Notes: generated by a model not told the origin, from the sequence alone. A stretch of DNA of 64,000 nucleotides from JAKAXG01 sp035702985 (GCA_035702985.1 DASSZD010000003.1:1-64000); one strand, 5' to 3'; positions 39,265 through 48,235 are shown, numbered from the stretch's first letter. Numbers and translations are program-made.

Positions 39265-41427
39265 ATGGCAAGCGCTCTGGCCGAGGAGGGATTCGCCGCC
39301 GACACCACCCCCGGCCAGCACTACCTCAACCGGGAGCTGTCCACCCTGGACTTCAACGCCCGGGTCCTGACCCTGGCCGAGCAGGCGGACCTGCCGCTCC
39401 TGGAGCGGGTCAAGTTCCTGGCCATCTTCGCCAGCAACATGGACGAGTTCTTCCAGGTCCGGGTGGCCGGCCTGAAGGACCAGCTGGCGGCAGGTATCGG
39501 CACCGCCCCCGACGGTCTGTCGGTCTCGGATCAGCTGCGACTCATCCGGAACGCCACCGAGCAGCTGCTCGAACGCCGGCAGGCCGCCTGCCTGGGCCAG
39601 GTCGTGCCCGGCCTGGCCTCCCACGGCATCCAGCTGATCGAGTGGTCGTCGCTGGACGACTCCGACCGGGCCTGGGCCGGCCAGGTGTTCGCGGAGAGGA
39701 TCTTCCCGGTCCTGACCCCCCTGGCCGTCGACCCGGGCCATCCTTTTCCCTACATCTCGAACCTTTCGCTCAACCTGGCGGTGATGGTCCGGGACCCGGC
39801 CGGCGGGGAGCGTCGCTTCGCCCGGGTCAAGATCCCGCCGCTGCTGCCCGGCCTGCTGGCCCTGCCCGACGGGGTGCGTTTCGTGCCGCTCGAGCAGGTC
39901 ATCGCCGCCCACCTGGCCGCCCTGTTCCCGGGCATGGAGATCGTCAGCCACCACCCCTTCCGGGTCACCCGCAACGCCGACCTGACCCTGGAGGAGGAGG
40001 AGGCCGACGACCTGCTGGTGGCGGTGGAGATGGAGCTGCGCCGGCGGCGTTTCGGCCGGGCCGTGCGCCTGGAGGTGGACGCCTCCATGACCGACGAGGT
40101 CCAGGAGCTGCTGGCCCGGGAGCTGGACCTGTCGCCCGAGGACGTGTACCCGGTCCCGGGGCCGCTCGACCTGACCGCCCTGTGGCAGATCTACGGCCTG
40201 GACCGCCCCGAGCTCAAGGAGGAGTCGTTCACCCCGGTCACCCCGGCCCGGCTGGGCGGGGCGGACGGGGAGAGCAGCGACATCTTCGCGGTCATCCGGG
40301 CGGGTGACATCCTGGTCCAGCACCCCTACGACAGCTTCTCGGAGTCGGTGGAGGAGTTCATCGCCCAGGCCTCGCGCGACCCCGATGTGCTGGCCATCAA
40401 GCAGACCCTGTACCGCACCTCGGGCGACAGCGCCATCGTGCGCTCGTTGATCCGGGCCGCCGAGCGGGGCAAGCAGGTCGCCGCCCTGGTGGAGCTCAAG
40501 GCCCGGGGCGACGAGGCGGCCAACATCGGTTTCGCCCGGGCCCTGGAGCAGGCCGGGGTGCACGTGGTGTACGGGCTGGTCGGCCTGAAGACCCACTCCA
40601 AGATCGCCCTGGTGGTCCGCCAGGAGGGCGCCGGCATCACCCGGTACTGCCACATCGGTACCGGCAACTACAACGCCAGCACCGCCCGCCTGTACGAGGA
40701 CATCGGCCTGCTCACCTGCTCGCCGGCCATCGGCGCCGACCTGACCGATCTGTTCAACTACCTGACCGGCTACAGCCGCCGCCTGGAGTACCGGCGGCTG
40801 CTGGTGGCCCCCACCACCCTGCGGCCCCGGATGCTGGAGCTGATCGCCCGCGAGGCGGAGGCCGGCCCGGCCGGGCGCATCGTCTGGAAGCTCAACAACC
40901 TGGTGGATCCCGGCATCATCGACGCCCTCTACCAGGCGTCGGAGGCCGGGGTGAGCATCGACCTGATCGTCCGGGCCATCTGCTGCCTGCGTCCCGGCGT
41001 TCCCGGCCTGTCGGACAACATCCGGGTGCGCAGCATCGTGGGCCGCTGGCTGGAGCACTCGCGCATCTACTACTTCGGTGCCGGCACCGAGGCCGGCCCC
41101 CCCGGGGCCGACCGCGACCTGCCCGGCCTGCCCGAGGGAGGCGACTACTGGATCGGGTCGGCCGACATGATGGACCGCAACCTGGACCGGCGGGTCGAGG
41201 CGGTGGTGCCGATCGGCTCCGCCGAGCTGCAGGGCCGGCTGCGGGAGATCCTGATCACCGAGCTGGCCGACGACGCCCACTCCTGGTCGCTGCTGCCCGA
41301 CGGCACCTGGCAGAAGGTCCCCACCCGGCGGGGTCTCGACGCCCAGCACCGGTTCCAGGAGCTGGCCGTGGCCCGGGCCAAGAGGCGGGCCGAACAGGAG
41401 ATGCGAGCGGGCAGGGCCTTCGTTTGA
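39265..41427 (+). CDS. ppk1: polyphosphate kinase 1
   Basis: Ppk1 reversibly makes polyphosphate from ATP. The 720-residue product has all four domains. The N-terminal domain reads YLNRELSTLDFNARVL and FASNMDEFFQVRVAGLKDQ; the catalytic phospholipase-D-like halves carry the autophosphorylated His in LKTHSKIALVVRQEG, RYCHIGTGNYNASTARLYEDIGLLT and LNNLVDPGIIDALYQASEAGV. The YPVPGPLDLTALWQIY linker is typical. The stop overlaps the NUDIX gene. The ppk/NUDIX neighbourhood matches ppk-mutT1 of mycobacteria. Confidence 0.97.
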   Translation: MASALAEEGFAADTTPGQHYLNRELSTLDFNARVLTLAEQADLPLLERVKFLAIFASNMDEFFQVRVAGLKDQLAAGIGTAPDGLSVSDQLRLIRNATEQLLERRQAACLGQVVPGLASHGIQLIEWSSLDDSDRAWAGQVFAERIFPVLTPLAVDPGHPFPYISNLSLNLAVMVRDPAGGERRFARVKIPPLLPGLLALPDGVRFVPLEQVIAAHLAALFPGMEIVSHHPFRVTRNADLTLEEEEADDLLVAVEMELRRRRFGRAVRLEVDASMTDEVQELLARELDLSPEDVYPVPGPLDLTALWQIYGLDRPELKEESFTPVTPARLGGADGESSDIFAVIRAGDILVQHPYDSFSESVEEFIAQASRDPDVLAIKQTLYRTSGDSAIVRSLIRAAERGKQVAALVELKARGDEAANIGFARALEQAGVHVVYGLVGLKTHSKIALVVRQEGAGITRYCHIGTGNYNASTARLYEDIGLLTCSPAIGADLTDLFNYLTGYSRRLEYRRLLVAPTTLRPRMLELIAREAEAGPAGRIVWKLNNLVDPGIIDALYQASEAGVSIDLIVRAICCLRPGVPGLSDNIRVRSIVGRWLEHSRIYYFGAGTEAGPPGADRDLPGLPEGGDYWIGSADMMDRNLDRRVEAVVPIGSAELQGRLREILITELADDAHSWSLLPDGTWQKVPTRRGLDAQHRFQELAVARAKRRAEQEMRAGRAFV

Positions 41428-41864
41428 GCTCCGTCCCCGACCGCCCGGTGCCGGAACGACCCGAACCGGTGCTGGCCGCGGGCGGGGTGGTGTGGCGGCG
41501 CAACGGGGCCGGGGAGGTGGAGGTGGTCCTGATCCACCGGGCCCGCTACGACGACTGGAGCCTGCCCAAGGGCAAGCTGGACCCGGGCGAGACCGACGAG
41601 CAGGCCGCCCGCCGGGAGGTCCGGGAGGAGACCACCCTGGACGTCGAGCTGGGCCCGGAGCTGGGGTCCACCACCTACCTGGATCGCAGCGGCAAGCACA
41701 AGCGGGTGCGTTACTGGGCCATGACCGCGGCGCAGGGGCAGCCCCGGGGGTCGCACGAGGTCGATGTGGCGGAGTGGGTCCCGCTGGGGGAGGCCGCCTC
41801 CCGGCTCAGCTACCCCCACGACGTGGAGGTCCTCGACGCCCTCCGGGGCGTGATCACCTTCTAG
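41424..41864 (+). CDS. NUDIX hydrolase, MutT1 N-domain-like
   Basis: The 146-residue protein has a NUDIX box GKLDPGETDEQAARREVREETTL, with the final Gly of the consensus REUXEExGU replaced by Thr. Upstream AAGGVVWRRN and downstream TYLDRSGKHKRVRYWAM match the NUDIX half of mycobacterial MutT1, which hydrolyses 8-oxo-dGTP and diadenosine polyphosphates. The TTG start overlaps the ppk stop (TTGA). The phosphatase half of MutT1 is encoded separately at 42988, beyond the sortase gene. Substrate is inferred from that context. Confidence 0.9.
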   Translation: MSSVPDRPVPERPEPVLAAGGVVWRRNGAGEVEVVLIHRARYDDWSLPKGKLDPGETDEQAARREVREETTLDVELGPELGSTTYLDRSGKHKRVRYWAMTAAQGQPRGSHEVDVAEWVPLGEAASRLSYPHDVEVLDALRGVITF

Positions 41865-41883
41865 GTCCCGCCGGGGGCGGGGG

Positions 41884-42945
41884 TCAGATGCTCTGGGGCA
41901 GGAGCAGGACGGCGTTCTCGAAGCAGAACCACAGCGGCACCAGGCACACCCCGATGCCCACCACAAAAGCCGCCAGGCGGTGCCCGCGGCGGGTCCGGTT
42001 GATCCAGATGCGGGTACCGATCCATCCCAGGACCACCAGCGCGCCGTAGAGGATGGTGGGCGCCAGCGCGCCCGTCCGCCCCTGGCCCAGCGATTCCCGG
42101 ACCGGCACCGTCGGGGCCGGGGCCGCCACCGTGGTGGGCGGTGCCTGGGCGGACTGCGGGGCCGGGGTGGTGGTGGGGGAGGCGACGGGGGTGGCCGTGG
42201 CCGGCGGCCCCACCAGGCGGGCGAACACCACCAGCCGGGAGGTGGCCTCGAACCGGGGGTTGCAGGTGGTGAGGGTGAGCTGGGCGAACGGGGTGGGGTC
42301 GAGGACCGCCACGTCGCCGGGGCTGACCACCAGCGGCGGCCGGGAGACCTTGTACACCCAGGTGCGGCCGGTCCGGTCGGTGAGGTAGACGGGGTCACCC
42401 GGGGCCAGCTCGTCGAGTCGGAAGAACGGCGCCCCGTAGGTGGTGCGGTGCCCGGCTATGCCGACGTTGCCGGGCTGGCCCGGCAGCGCCGTCCCCAGGT
42501 AGTGGCCCGGACCGCGGCGCAGGTCGTTCTCGCTGGTTCCCTCCACCACGAACTTGTCCAGGCCGATCCTGGGGATCACCAGGTGCTCGAGGGCGCCGCC
42601 GGGCGGGACGCCCGGCAGGGCCGGGCCGGCGGCGGCGGTGCTCGACGGGCCGGGGGTCCCGCTGGGGGCCAGGGTGGGCCCGGCGGCGCCGGGGCCGGCC
42701 GCGGTTGCCGGCGGGACCCCGGCCCGGGCCACGTCGGCGGAGAACTGGCGGGCCAGGGCGTGCTGGTCCCGGGCCTCGGTGATGTTGGTCCCGAACAGCT
42801 GGTAGCCGACGAACAGGAGGAGGATCACCCCGAGGGTGATCAGGGCCAGCCCGACCTCCCGCAGGCCGCGGCGCAGCGGGCCCAACCCGGCCCGCGCCGG
42901 CCGGTCGGCCACCGGCTGCGGCGACGAGTCGGTCAAGGACGCCAC
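41884..42945 (-). CDS. srtE: class E sortase
   Basis: Sortase E anchors LAXTG-type surface proteins in actinobacteria. The 353-residue product has an N-terminal membrane helix (VGLALITLGVILLLFVGYQLF), a Pro/Ala linker, and the catalytic domain with H166 (GIAGHRTTYGAPF), C228 (LTLTTCNPRF) and R237 (ATSRLVVFA). It ends with two further hydrophobic helices near residues 300-350. The extra C-terminal helices are unusual for a sortase. No substrate with a sorting signal is visible in this window. The GTG start is six nt after TAACCT. It lies inside an otherwise plus-strand MutT1-like pair. Confidence 0.9.
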   Translation of the reverse strand: MASLTDSSPQPVADRPARAGLGPLRRGLREVGLALITLGVILLLFVGYQLFGTNITEARDQHALARQFSADVARAGVPPATAAGPGAAGPTLAPSGTPGPSSTAAAGPALPGVPPGGALEHLVIPRIGLDKFVVEGTSENDLRRGPGHYLGTALPGQPGNVGIAGHRTTYGAPFFRLDELAPGDPVYLTDRTGRTWVYKVSRPPLVVSPGDVAVLDPTPFAQLTLTTCNPRFEATSRLVVFARLVGPPATATPVASPTTTPAPQSAQAPPTTVAAPAPTVPVRESLGQGRTGALAPTILYGALVVLGWIGTRIWINRTRRGHRLAAFVVGIGVCLVPLWFCFENAVLLLPQSI

Positions 42946-42951
42946 CCGGCC

Positions 42952-42957
42952 AGGTTA
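42952..42957 (-). promoter_or_regulatory. leaderless -10 box (TAACCT) of the sortase gene
   Basis: On the minus strand TAACCT is followed by six nt and the GTG at 42945. Confidence 0.55.
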
Positions 42958-42987
42958 GGGTCCGGCGGCCTCTGGCACACTGGCGCC

Positions 42988-43461
42988 ATGCCGGTTGTCC
43001 TGGTCCGCCACGCCCACGCCCTGTCGAGAGACCGGTGGGAGGGTGAGGACCGGGACCGGGAGCTGTCGGCCAAAGGCCGCCGCCAGGCCGAGATGCTGGT
43101 GCCGGTGCTGGAGTCGATGGCGCCGGGCCGGATCCTTTCCAGCCCGTTCCTGCGCTGCCTGGACACGGTCAGGCCCCTGGCCGCCGCCCTGGGCCGGCCG
43201 GTGGAGTCGGAGTGCACCCTGGCGGAGGGGGAGGGCCGTTCGGCGCTGTCGCTCATCGACGACCTGGCCTCTGACAGCCCGGTCCTGTGCAGCCACGGCG
43301 ACGTGATCCCCGAGATCCTGGCCGCCCTGGCCCGCCGGGACGGGCTCGACCTGGGGGCGGTTCCCCGCTGGGAGAAGGCATCGGTGTGGGTGCTGGAGCC
43401 CGAGGACGGCACCGGCCGGTTCTACCGGGCGACCTATCTGCCGCCACCGGACCGGGGCTGA
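42988..43461 (+). CDS. SixA-type phosphohistidine phosphatase, MutT1 C-domain-like
   Basis: The 157-residue histidine phosphatase has the RHG motif as VVLVRHAHALSRDRW with the catalytic His, a LSAKGRRQAEML helix, ILSSPFLRCLDTVRPLA with the second Arg, and VLCSHGDVIPEIL with the second His. It corresponds to the C-terminal half of mycobacterial MutT1, which removes phosphate from 8-oxo-dGDP. Here it is a separate gene about 1.1 kb from the NUDIX gene. The ATG at 42988 is the first plausible start. Confidence 0.88.
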   Translation: MPVVLVRHAHALSRDRWEGEDRDRELSAKGRRQAEMLVPVLESMAPGRILSSPFLRCLDTVRPLAAALGRPVESECTLAEGEGRSALSLIDDLASDSPVLCSHGDVIPEILAALARRDGLDLGAVPRWEKASVWVLEPEDGTGRFYRATYLPPPDRG

Positions 43462-43482
43462 AAGCGGCCGGTCGGGGTGGGG

Positions 43483-44331
43483 TCAGCCCTTACGGCGCCG
43501 CCGTCCCCCCCGCCGCTTGGCCGAGTTCCCGGGCAGGATGTCGTCGTCGGAGGGGGACCAGGCGGCTACCGGGGCCATCGGCGCCACCGGACGGGGCGGG
43601 GCCGACGGGGCCGGGCCGTCCGCCGGGCCGCTCCCTGACGTCGGCTTGGCCCGGCCCGCCGGTGCCGGGGCGGGCCGGCTGGGGCGGCGCAGGGCGATCG
43701 TCGGTTGTTCGGCGGCCGGTGCCGGGGCCGGCGTCGGGCCGGCCCCTCCGGGGGCCAGGCCGGAGACCAGCCGTCCCGGGGCGGCCAGCGGGCGGGGGGC
43801 GGCCAGGGGCTCGGCCGGGTCCGGCCGGCGCAGTGCGGCTGGCCCGGCGCCCGGGTTGACGCCGCCCGGGTGGGGGCCGCTCGGGTTGACGCCGCCCGGG
43901 TGGGGGCCGCTCGGGGCGCCGGCACCCGGAGCCCGGCCCAGGCCGGAGCCGGCCGGGGTGCTGCCCAGCGGCCCGTTCAGACCGGCCAGAGCCGAGCCGA
44001 GCAGGGTGGGCGGTTTGTCGGAGGAGCGGCCGGCCGGCGGCGACACGGGCCGGGGCAGCTGGTCCGGCGGAGACCCCGGCCGGGACGCCGGGCCGGGCCC
44101 GGCCGCCGGGACGGGGCCGGTGGCCGCCGGGGGGATGGGGCCGGGCCGGGCCGCCGGGCTCGGGTCCGCAGGCCCGGCGCCGGGGGGCCGGTCAGCGCCG
44201 GCGGGTGGCCGCAGGGCCCCGGCGTCGCGCAGGGCGTCGGCCAGCGTGGCCTCCAGCGCCTGGCGGTCGAAGGGCTTGAAAGGAGGGGCGCCTTCCCCGG
44301 TCCCGCCGGGCTGCGTGTGAGGCTCTGCCAT
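43483..44331 (-). CDS. Pro/Ala/Gly-rich protein with polybasic C-terminus, unknown function
   Basis: The 282-residue product has a short ordered-looking start (PPFKPFDRQALEATLADALRDAGALRPP). A long low-complexity region follows, including a tandem SGPHPGGVNP duplication that is also a DNA repeat at about 43855-43915. It ends with the acidic-then-basic tail SDDDILPGNSAKRRGGRRRRKG. No membrane helix is seen. It may be disordered and bind nucleic acid or membrane through its tail. Family not recognised; codon pattern supports coding. Confidence 0.55.
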   Translation of the reverse strand: MAEPHTQPGGTGEGAPPFKPFDRQALEATLADALRDAGALRPPAGADRPPGAGPADPSPAARPGPIPPAATGPVPAAGPGPASRPGSPPDQLPRPVSPPAGRSSDKPPTLLGSALAGLNGPLGSTPAGSGLGRAPGAGAPSGPHPGGVNPSGPHPGGVNPGAGPAALRRPDPAEPLAAPRPLAAPGRLVSGLAPGGAGPTPAPAPAAEQPTIALRRPSRPAPAPAGRAKPTSGSGPADGPAPSAPPRPVAPMAPVAAWSPSDDDILPGNSAKRRGGRRRRKG

Positions 44332-44408
44332 ATCCCGCGCTATCGGCAGAACCGGCGGTGATCCTTGAGCGCCCTTCGGCGGGTTCCGGGTCGGGCGTTC
44401 ACGCCCCG

Positions 44409-45656
44409 CTACCGGTCCGGGTCGTCGAGCTCCAGACGGGCCAGCCACAGCCCCGGCGCCGCCACCTCGGCCGGGGTCGGCAGATCCCGCTCGGATCGCC
44501 ACAGCTTGGCCAGCCCGTCGGTCCCGGCCCGCTCCAGGACACCGTGCACGAACGCCTGCCCCTGCTCGTAGTGCTCGGCGCCGAGCGCCACCCCGAACAT
44601 CTGGCCCAGGATCTTGGCCCCGGGCGTCTCCTCCAGCCGTTGGCGGCGCAACGCCTCGGTCAGGGGGCCATAGGAGCCGATCAGGCGGCGGCCCACCCCG
44701 TCCATCACGTAATCCACGTAGCCCACCACCGCCGACAGCAGGGCCCGGAGAGGCACCTGGATGCGGCGCTGGGCGTCGTTCTGCATCTCCTCGACCAGGC
44801 TGGCGGGATCCCCGAACGCGGCCTGCAATCCGGCCATGTCGGTGATGTCGATACCTTCCATCCGCTCCTCGAGGGGGCGCGACGTGGGGGAGAAGGCCTG
44901 CACGTAGTCCGAGATCAGCTGCTCCAGCCTGGACCGCACGTGGGCCCGGCCGAGCACGGCCAGGTTGGTGGTCTCCCGCAGGCAGATCCACATGCGCACA
45001 TCGTCGGGCGCCAGGCTCCAGTCGGAGGCGAACCGGTCGATGGTGGCCGGGACCAGCATCAGCTCCCCGCCGGCCGGGCGGGGCATGGGCAGATCGAACT
45101 GGCCCATGGCCCCGGTGGCCAGCTGGCCGACCATGGAGCCGGACTGCAGCCCGAGCAGGAACGGCCCGAGCACCTGGGGCAGGGAGCCGAACAGCCGGGC
45201 CATGGGATCCTCGCCCGGCCCGGCCTCCGCCCCCCCGGGTAGCGCCCCGCCGAAGGGGTTGGCCGCCCCCGCCCCGCCCGGGCCGGCGGCCGGCGGGATC
45301 ATGCGGGTGGCCAGCTGCTCGAGGAGCGGCTTCCAGTGCTCCAGGGTCCGCAGGGCCCAGCCGCTGGGGGTTACCGCGGCGACGGTGAGCACCCCGCCCG
45401 GGGCGACCGTCAGGCCGGTAGCCTCCGACACGTGCATCTCGGCCACCCGGATCAGCTCTTCCAGGCGCACCCTGGAGACCGGGTCGGGATTGGCTTCGGG
45501 CTGGCCCTCGGAGGCGGCCCAGTGGGCCATCTGGCGGGCGATCTCCCAGTTGAGCGGTCCCTGGCTGGTGAAGAACCGGGCCAGGTTGCGCATCAGCTCA
45601 CCCAGGGGGCCGCTGTCGAAGGGACCGCCGGCGCCGAAACCCTCGGGGGTGCTCAC
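44409..45656 (-). CDS. zinc-dependent metalloprotease-family (DUF2342/Zincin_2) protein with degenerate active site
   Basis: The 415-residue protein matches the actinobacterial DUF2342 layout: FGAGGPFDSGPLGELMRNLARFFTSQGPLNWEIARQMA, LTVAPGGVLTVAAVTPSGWALRTLEHWKPLLEQLA, GQFDLPMPRPAGGELMLVPATIDRFASDW, and FGVALGAEHYEQGQAFVHGVLERAG. Where the family normally has a zinc-binding HExxH, the sequence is CLRETTNLAVL at about 225-235, so both His residues are missing (RETTN at 227-231). The protein is probably not a protease and may be a structural or binding paralogue. The start is GTG at 45656; it diverges from the epimerase gene. Confidence 0.83.
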   Translation of the reverse strand: MSTPEGFGAGGPFDSGPLGELMRNLARFFTSQGPLNWEIARQMAHWAASEGQPEANPDPVSRVRLEELIRVAEMHVSEATGLTVAPGGVLTVAAVTPSGWALRTLEHWKPLLEQLATRMIPPAAGPGGAGAANPFGGALPGGAEAGPGEDPMARLFGSLPQVLGPFLLGLQSGSMVGQLATGAMGQFDLPMPRPAGGELMLVPATIDRFASDWSLAPDDVRMWICLRETTNLAVLGRAHVRSRLEQLISDYVQAFSPTSRPLEERMEGIDITDMAGLQAAFGDPASLVEEMQNDAQRRIQVPLRALLSAVVGYVDYVMDGVGRRLIGSYGPLTEALRRQRLEETPGAKILGQMFGVALGAEHYEQGQAFVHGVLERAGTDGLAKLWRSERDLPTPAEVAAPGLWLARLELDDPDR

Positions 45657-45708
45657 CGGTCGTGTTCCCGTCTGGCCCTCGATACGAGCATTGGGGCATG
45701 GTAGGGCC

Positions 45709-46794
45709 GTGTCGACCGTAGTGGTCACCGGCATGGCCGGTTCGCTCGGAACCCGGGTCGCGGCCCGGCTGCTGGCCCGCCCCGACGTGGAGCGGGTGGT
45801 CGGCGTGGACCTGGTCCCCTTCGGTGGCGGCGACCCGAAGCTCGATGCCCGGGTGATCGACCTGGCCGCCCGGCCCGGTCCCGGGGACCGGGAGCTGGAG
45901 GCGGTCATGGAAGGCGCCACCTCGGTCATCCACATGGCGTGGCGGGTGCCCGACGCCAGGAACCCGGCGGTCGGTGACGGAAGCGGCGCCGACCCCAACC
46001 TGCGGGCGCTGCGCCGGGTGCTCGACGCCGCCGCCCGGGCCGGCGTGGGCTCGGTGATCCACCTGTCGAGCGCCACCGTCTACGGCGCCTGGCCGGACAA
46101 CAAGATCCCCCTCACCGAGGACGAGCGCATCCGGCCCAACCCCGAGTTCCCCTTCGCCGTGTCCAAGGCCGAGGCCGAGCGGGCCGTGGCCGAATGGGCC
46201 GACCGCCACCCGTCGGTGGCCGTCGCCGTGCTGCGCCCGGCGGTCTCGGTGGGCAGCGGCGACAAGCCGCTGTACGAGGCGCTCGGGATCACCCGCTCGC
46301 CCCGCTCCGGCGACGGCGGCCGCCCGGTGCAGTACCTCCATGTCGACGACCTGGCCTCGGCCGTGCTGCTGGTGTGGGAGCGCCGGCTGTCGGGGGTCTT
46401 CAACGTGGCTCCCGACGCCGGGATATCCGAGGACCAGGCCCGGGCCCTGGCCGGCGGCGTGGCCCGCATCGCCGTGCCCGAACGCCTGGCCCCGGTCGTG
46501 TCGTCGCTGGCCTGGCGGCTGTGGCGCAAAGGGGTGCCGCTGGAAGCCCGGGCCTACGCCGCCCACCCGTGGGTGGTGGCACCGGACCGCCTGAAGGCGG
46601 CCGGCTGGCAGCCCGGGTACTCGAGCGAGGAGGCCCTGGTCGCCACCGACGAGCGGCTCCACTGGGACGACCTGCCCCCGGGGCGGCGCCAGAACTACAA
46701 CCTGCTGATCGCCCTGGCGGTGCTGGCCGCCGGCGGGACCGGGATCGGGGTGGCCGTCGAGGCCTGGCGCCGGCGCCGCCGGCCGACCGTCTAG
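45709..46794 (+). CDS. NAD-dependent epimerase/dehydratase (extended SDR) with C-terminal membrane helix
   Basis: The 361-residue protein has the nucleotide motif VVVTGMAGSLGTRVAARLLA, IHLSSATVYGAWPDN with the catalytic Ser, and FPFAVSKAEAERAVAEW, where the usual YxxxK is FxxxK, so the catalytic Tyr is replaced by Phe. LRPAVSVG and VQYLHVDDLASAVLLV are typical of extended SDRs. A C-terminal hydrophobic helix (LLIALAVLAAGGTGIGVAVEAW) followed by RRRRR anchors it to the membrane. Sugar nucleotide modification is likely but the Phe makes activity uncertain. The GTG at 45709 gives MSTVVVTGMAGSLG. Confidence 0.87.
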   Translation: MSTVVVTGMAGSLGTRVAARLLARPDVERVVGVDLVPFGGGDPKLDARVIDLAARPGPGDRELEAVMEGATSVIHMAWRVPDARNPAVGDGSGADPNLRALRRVLDAAARAGVGSVIHLSSATVYGAWPDNKIPLTEDERIRPNPEFPFAVSKAEAERAVAEWADRHPSVAVAVLRPAVSVGSGDKPLYEALGITRSPRSGDGGRPVQYLHVDDLASAVLLVWERRLSGVFNVAPDAGISEDQARALAGGVARIAVPERLAPVVSSLAWRLWRKGVPLEARAYAAHPWVVAPDRLKAAGWQPGYSSEEALVATDERLHWDDLPPGRRQNYNLLIALAVLAAGGTGIGVAVEAWRRRRRPTV

Positions 46795-46813
46795 GTCCCG
46801 CCCCGGCCGCCTG

Positions 46814-48124
46814 TCAGTCGCCGGACGGCTGGTCGGCGAGCTGCACGGTGGTCTTCACCGTGCGGCCGTCGTGGAGGTACGACATGGTCACCTTGGTCCC
46901 CGGGTCGGCGGTGGCCAGGGCCGACACCAGCGCCCCCGTCGAGGTGAGGGGCCGGCCGTCGAGGCTGGTGATGATGTCGTTGTTGTGCAGGCCGGCCCGG
47001 GCGGCCGGGCTGCCGGGGGCGACCTGGCCGGCCTCCACCCCGCCGTCCAGGCTCAACTGGTGGGCTGTGACCGCCGGCACGTCCTCGGAGTTGCTGACCC
47101 CCAGCCAGGCGTGGGTGACCCGCTCGTGGTCTATGAGCTGGGTGGCGACCCGGTTGACCACGTCGATCGGCACCGCGAAGGTGACCTGCTGGTTGATCTG
47201 ATCGGCGGCGTTGAGGCTGACCGTCAGCCCGACCACCCGCCCGTACTGGTCCAGCACCGGCCCCCCGGTCGCCTGGGGGGTCATGGGCGGCATGGTCACG
47301 GTGATGAGATCGCCCATCTCCGATCCGTCGGTGAGAGCCACGCTGCGGTCCTCACCGCTGACCGACCCGGTCGAGAGCGAACCGCCGCCCAGGCTCCGGG
47401 CGCCCACCGCCAGCACCGAGTCCGCCTCGCGGATGTCGGCCACCGAACCGGTGGCGGCCGGGATGTCGCGGGCCGCGTCGGGCGCCTGGAGCAGGGCCAG
47501 GCCGCTCTGGCTGTCCTCGCCGACCAGCTTGGCCCGGACCTGCTCGCCGGAGAGGAACGTCACCGTCACCGTCCCCCGGAAGCTGGCCGCCTGGTTGGGG
47601 GCGAAGAGGGAGAGGTCGGTCATGATGAAGGCGCTGGCCCCGTCCGTGACCAGCATCACCAGCCCCGATCCCTGCTGGGGACCGGCCGGGCCGTCGACGG
47701 TGACCCCGACCACCGACGCTGCCACCGATTCCTCCACCGCCGCCCAGTTCATGGGCGGTCCCCCGGCCTCGGCCAGCGACACCGAGGGGCTGGTCGGCTG
47801 GGCCGATCGCAGGATCGTCGTCTGGTGGTTCCACCAACCTGTCGCCACGCCCACGCCCGACGCGGCCAGCGCTCCGACCAGGCCGGCGAGGACCGCTATG
47901 GCGCAGGTGCGTCCCCAGCCGCCGTGGCCCGACAGCCGGGTGGCGACCGGGCCGGCCCCACCCATGGGCCGCTCCGGCGGCAGGGGCGCGCCGGTCGGGT
48001 ACCGGAGCGCCTCCGAGGGGTGGCGCCACAGCCGGTCCTCCGGTGGCAGCCAGGCGTAGAGCGGCCCGTCTTCCTCGTTGCCGTCCGGCTGCCCGGGATC
48101 GGGAGCGCCGGGTTGGGAATCCAC
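46814..48124 (-). CDS. membrane-anchored trypsin-like/PDZ protein lacking the catalytic triad (HtrA-like pseudoprotease)
   Basis: The 436-residue product has the cytoplasmic PLYAWLPPEDRLWRHPSE segment seen in actinobacterial HtrA-like proteins, a membrane helix near 72-93, a trypsin-like domain at about 125-330 and a PDZ domain at about 338-430 (AWLGVSNSED, GSPAARAGLHNNDIITSLDGRPL). The catalytic positions are lost. The His motif is IMTDLSLF (167-174) instead of TNxHVV, the Asp region is DSQSGLALL (204-212), and the nucleophile loop is TPQATGGP (282-289) instead of GNSGGP. It may sense or bind peptides. The GTG start is seven nt after a TAGGCT box. Confidence 0.87.
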   Translation of the reverse strand: MDSQPGAPDPGQPDGNEEDGPLYAWLPPEDRLWRHPSEALRYPTGAPLPPERPMGGAGPVATRLSGHGGWGRTCAIAVLAGLVGALAASGVGVATGWWNHQTTILRSAQPTSPSVSLAEAGGPPMNWAAVEESVAASVVGVTVDGPAGPQQGSGLVMLVTDGASAFIMTDLSLFAPNQAASFRGTVTVTFLSGEQVRAKLVGEDSQSGLALLQAPDAARDIPAATGSVADIREADSVLAVGARSLGGGSLSTGSVSGEDRSVALTDGSEMGDLITVTMPPMTPQATGGPVLDQYGRVVGLTVSLNAADQINQQVTFAVPIDVVNRVATQLIDHERVTHAWLGVSNSEDVPAVTAHQLSLDGGVEAGQVAPGSPAARAGLHNNDIITSLDGRPLTSTGALVSALATADPGTKVTMSYLHDGRTVKTTVQLADQPSGD

Positions 48125-48131
48125 GCCTTCG

Positions 48132-48137
48132 AGCCTA
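48132..48137 (-). promoter_or_regulatory. leaderless -10 box (TAGGCT) of the trypsin-PDZ gene
   Basis: On the minus strand TAGGCT is followed by seven nt and the GTG at 48124. It fixes the start against a longer in-frame extension. Confidence 0.6.
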
Positions 48138-48235
48138 ACGACGCGACCGGCCGGGTGGTCGTCGGCCCGCGGGGCGGCCCGGCCGGCGGCGGCGCCGACC
48201 GGCCCGGGCGGGCCACGCCGCCGCTCCCGGGGTCG

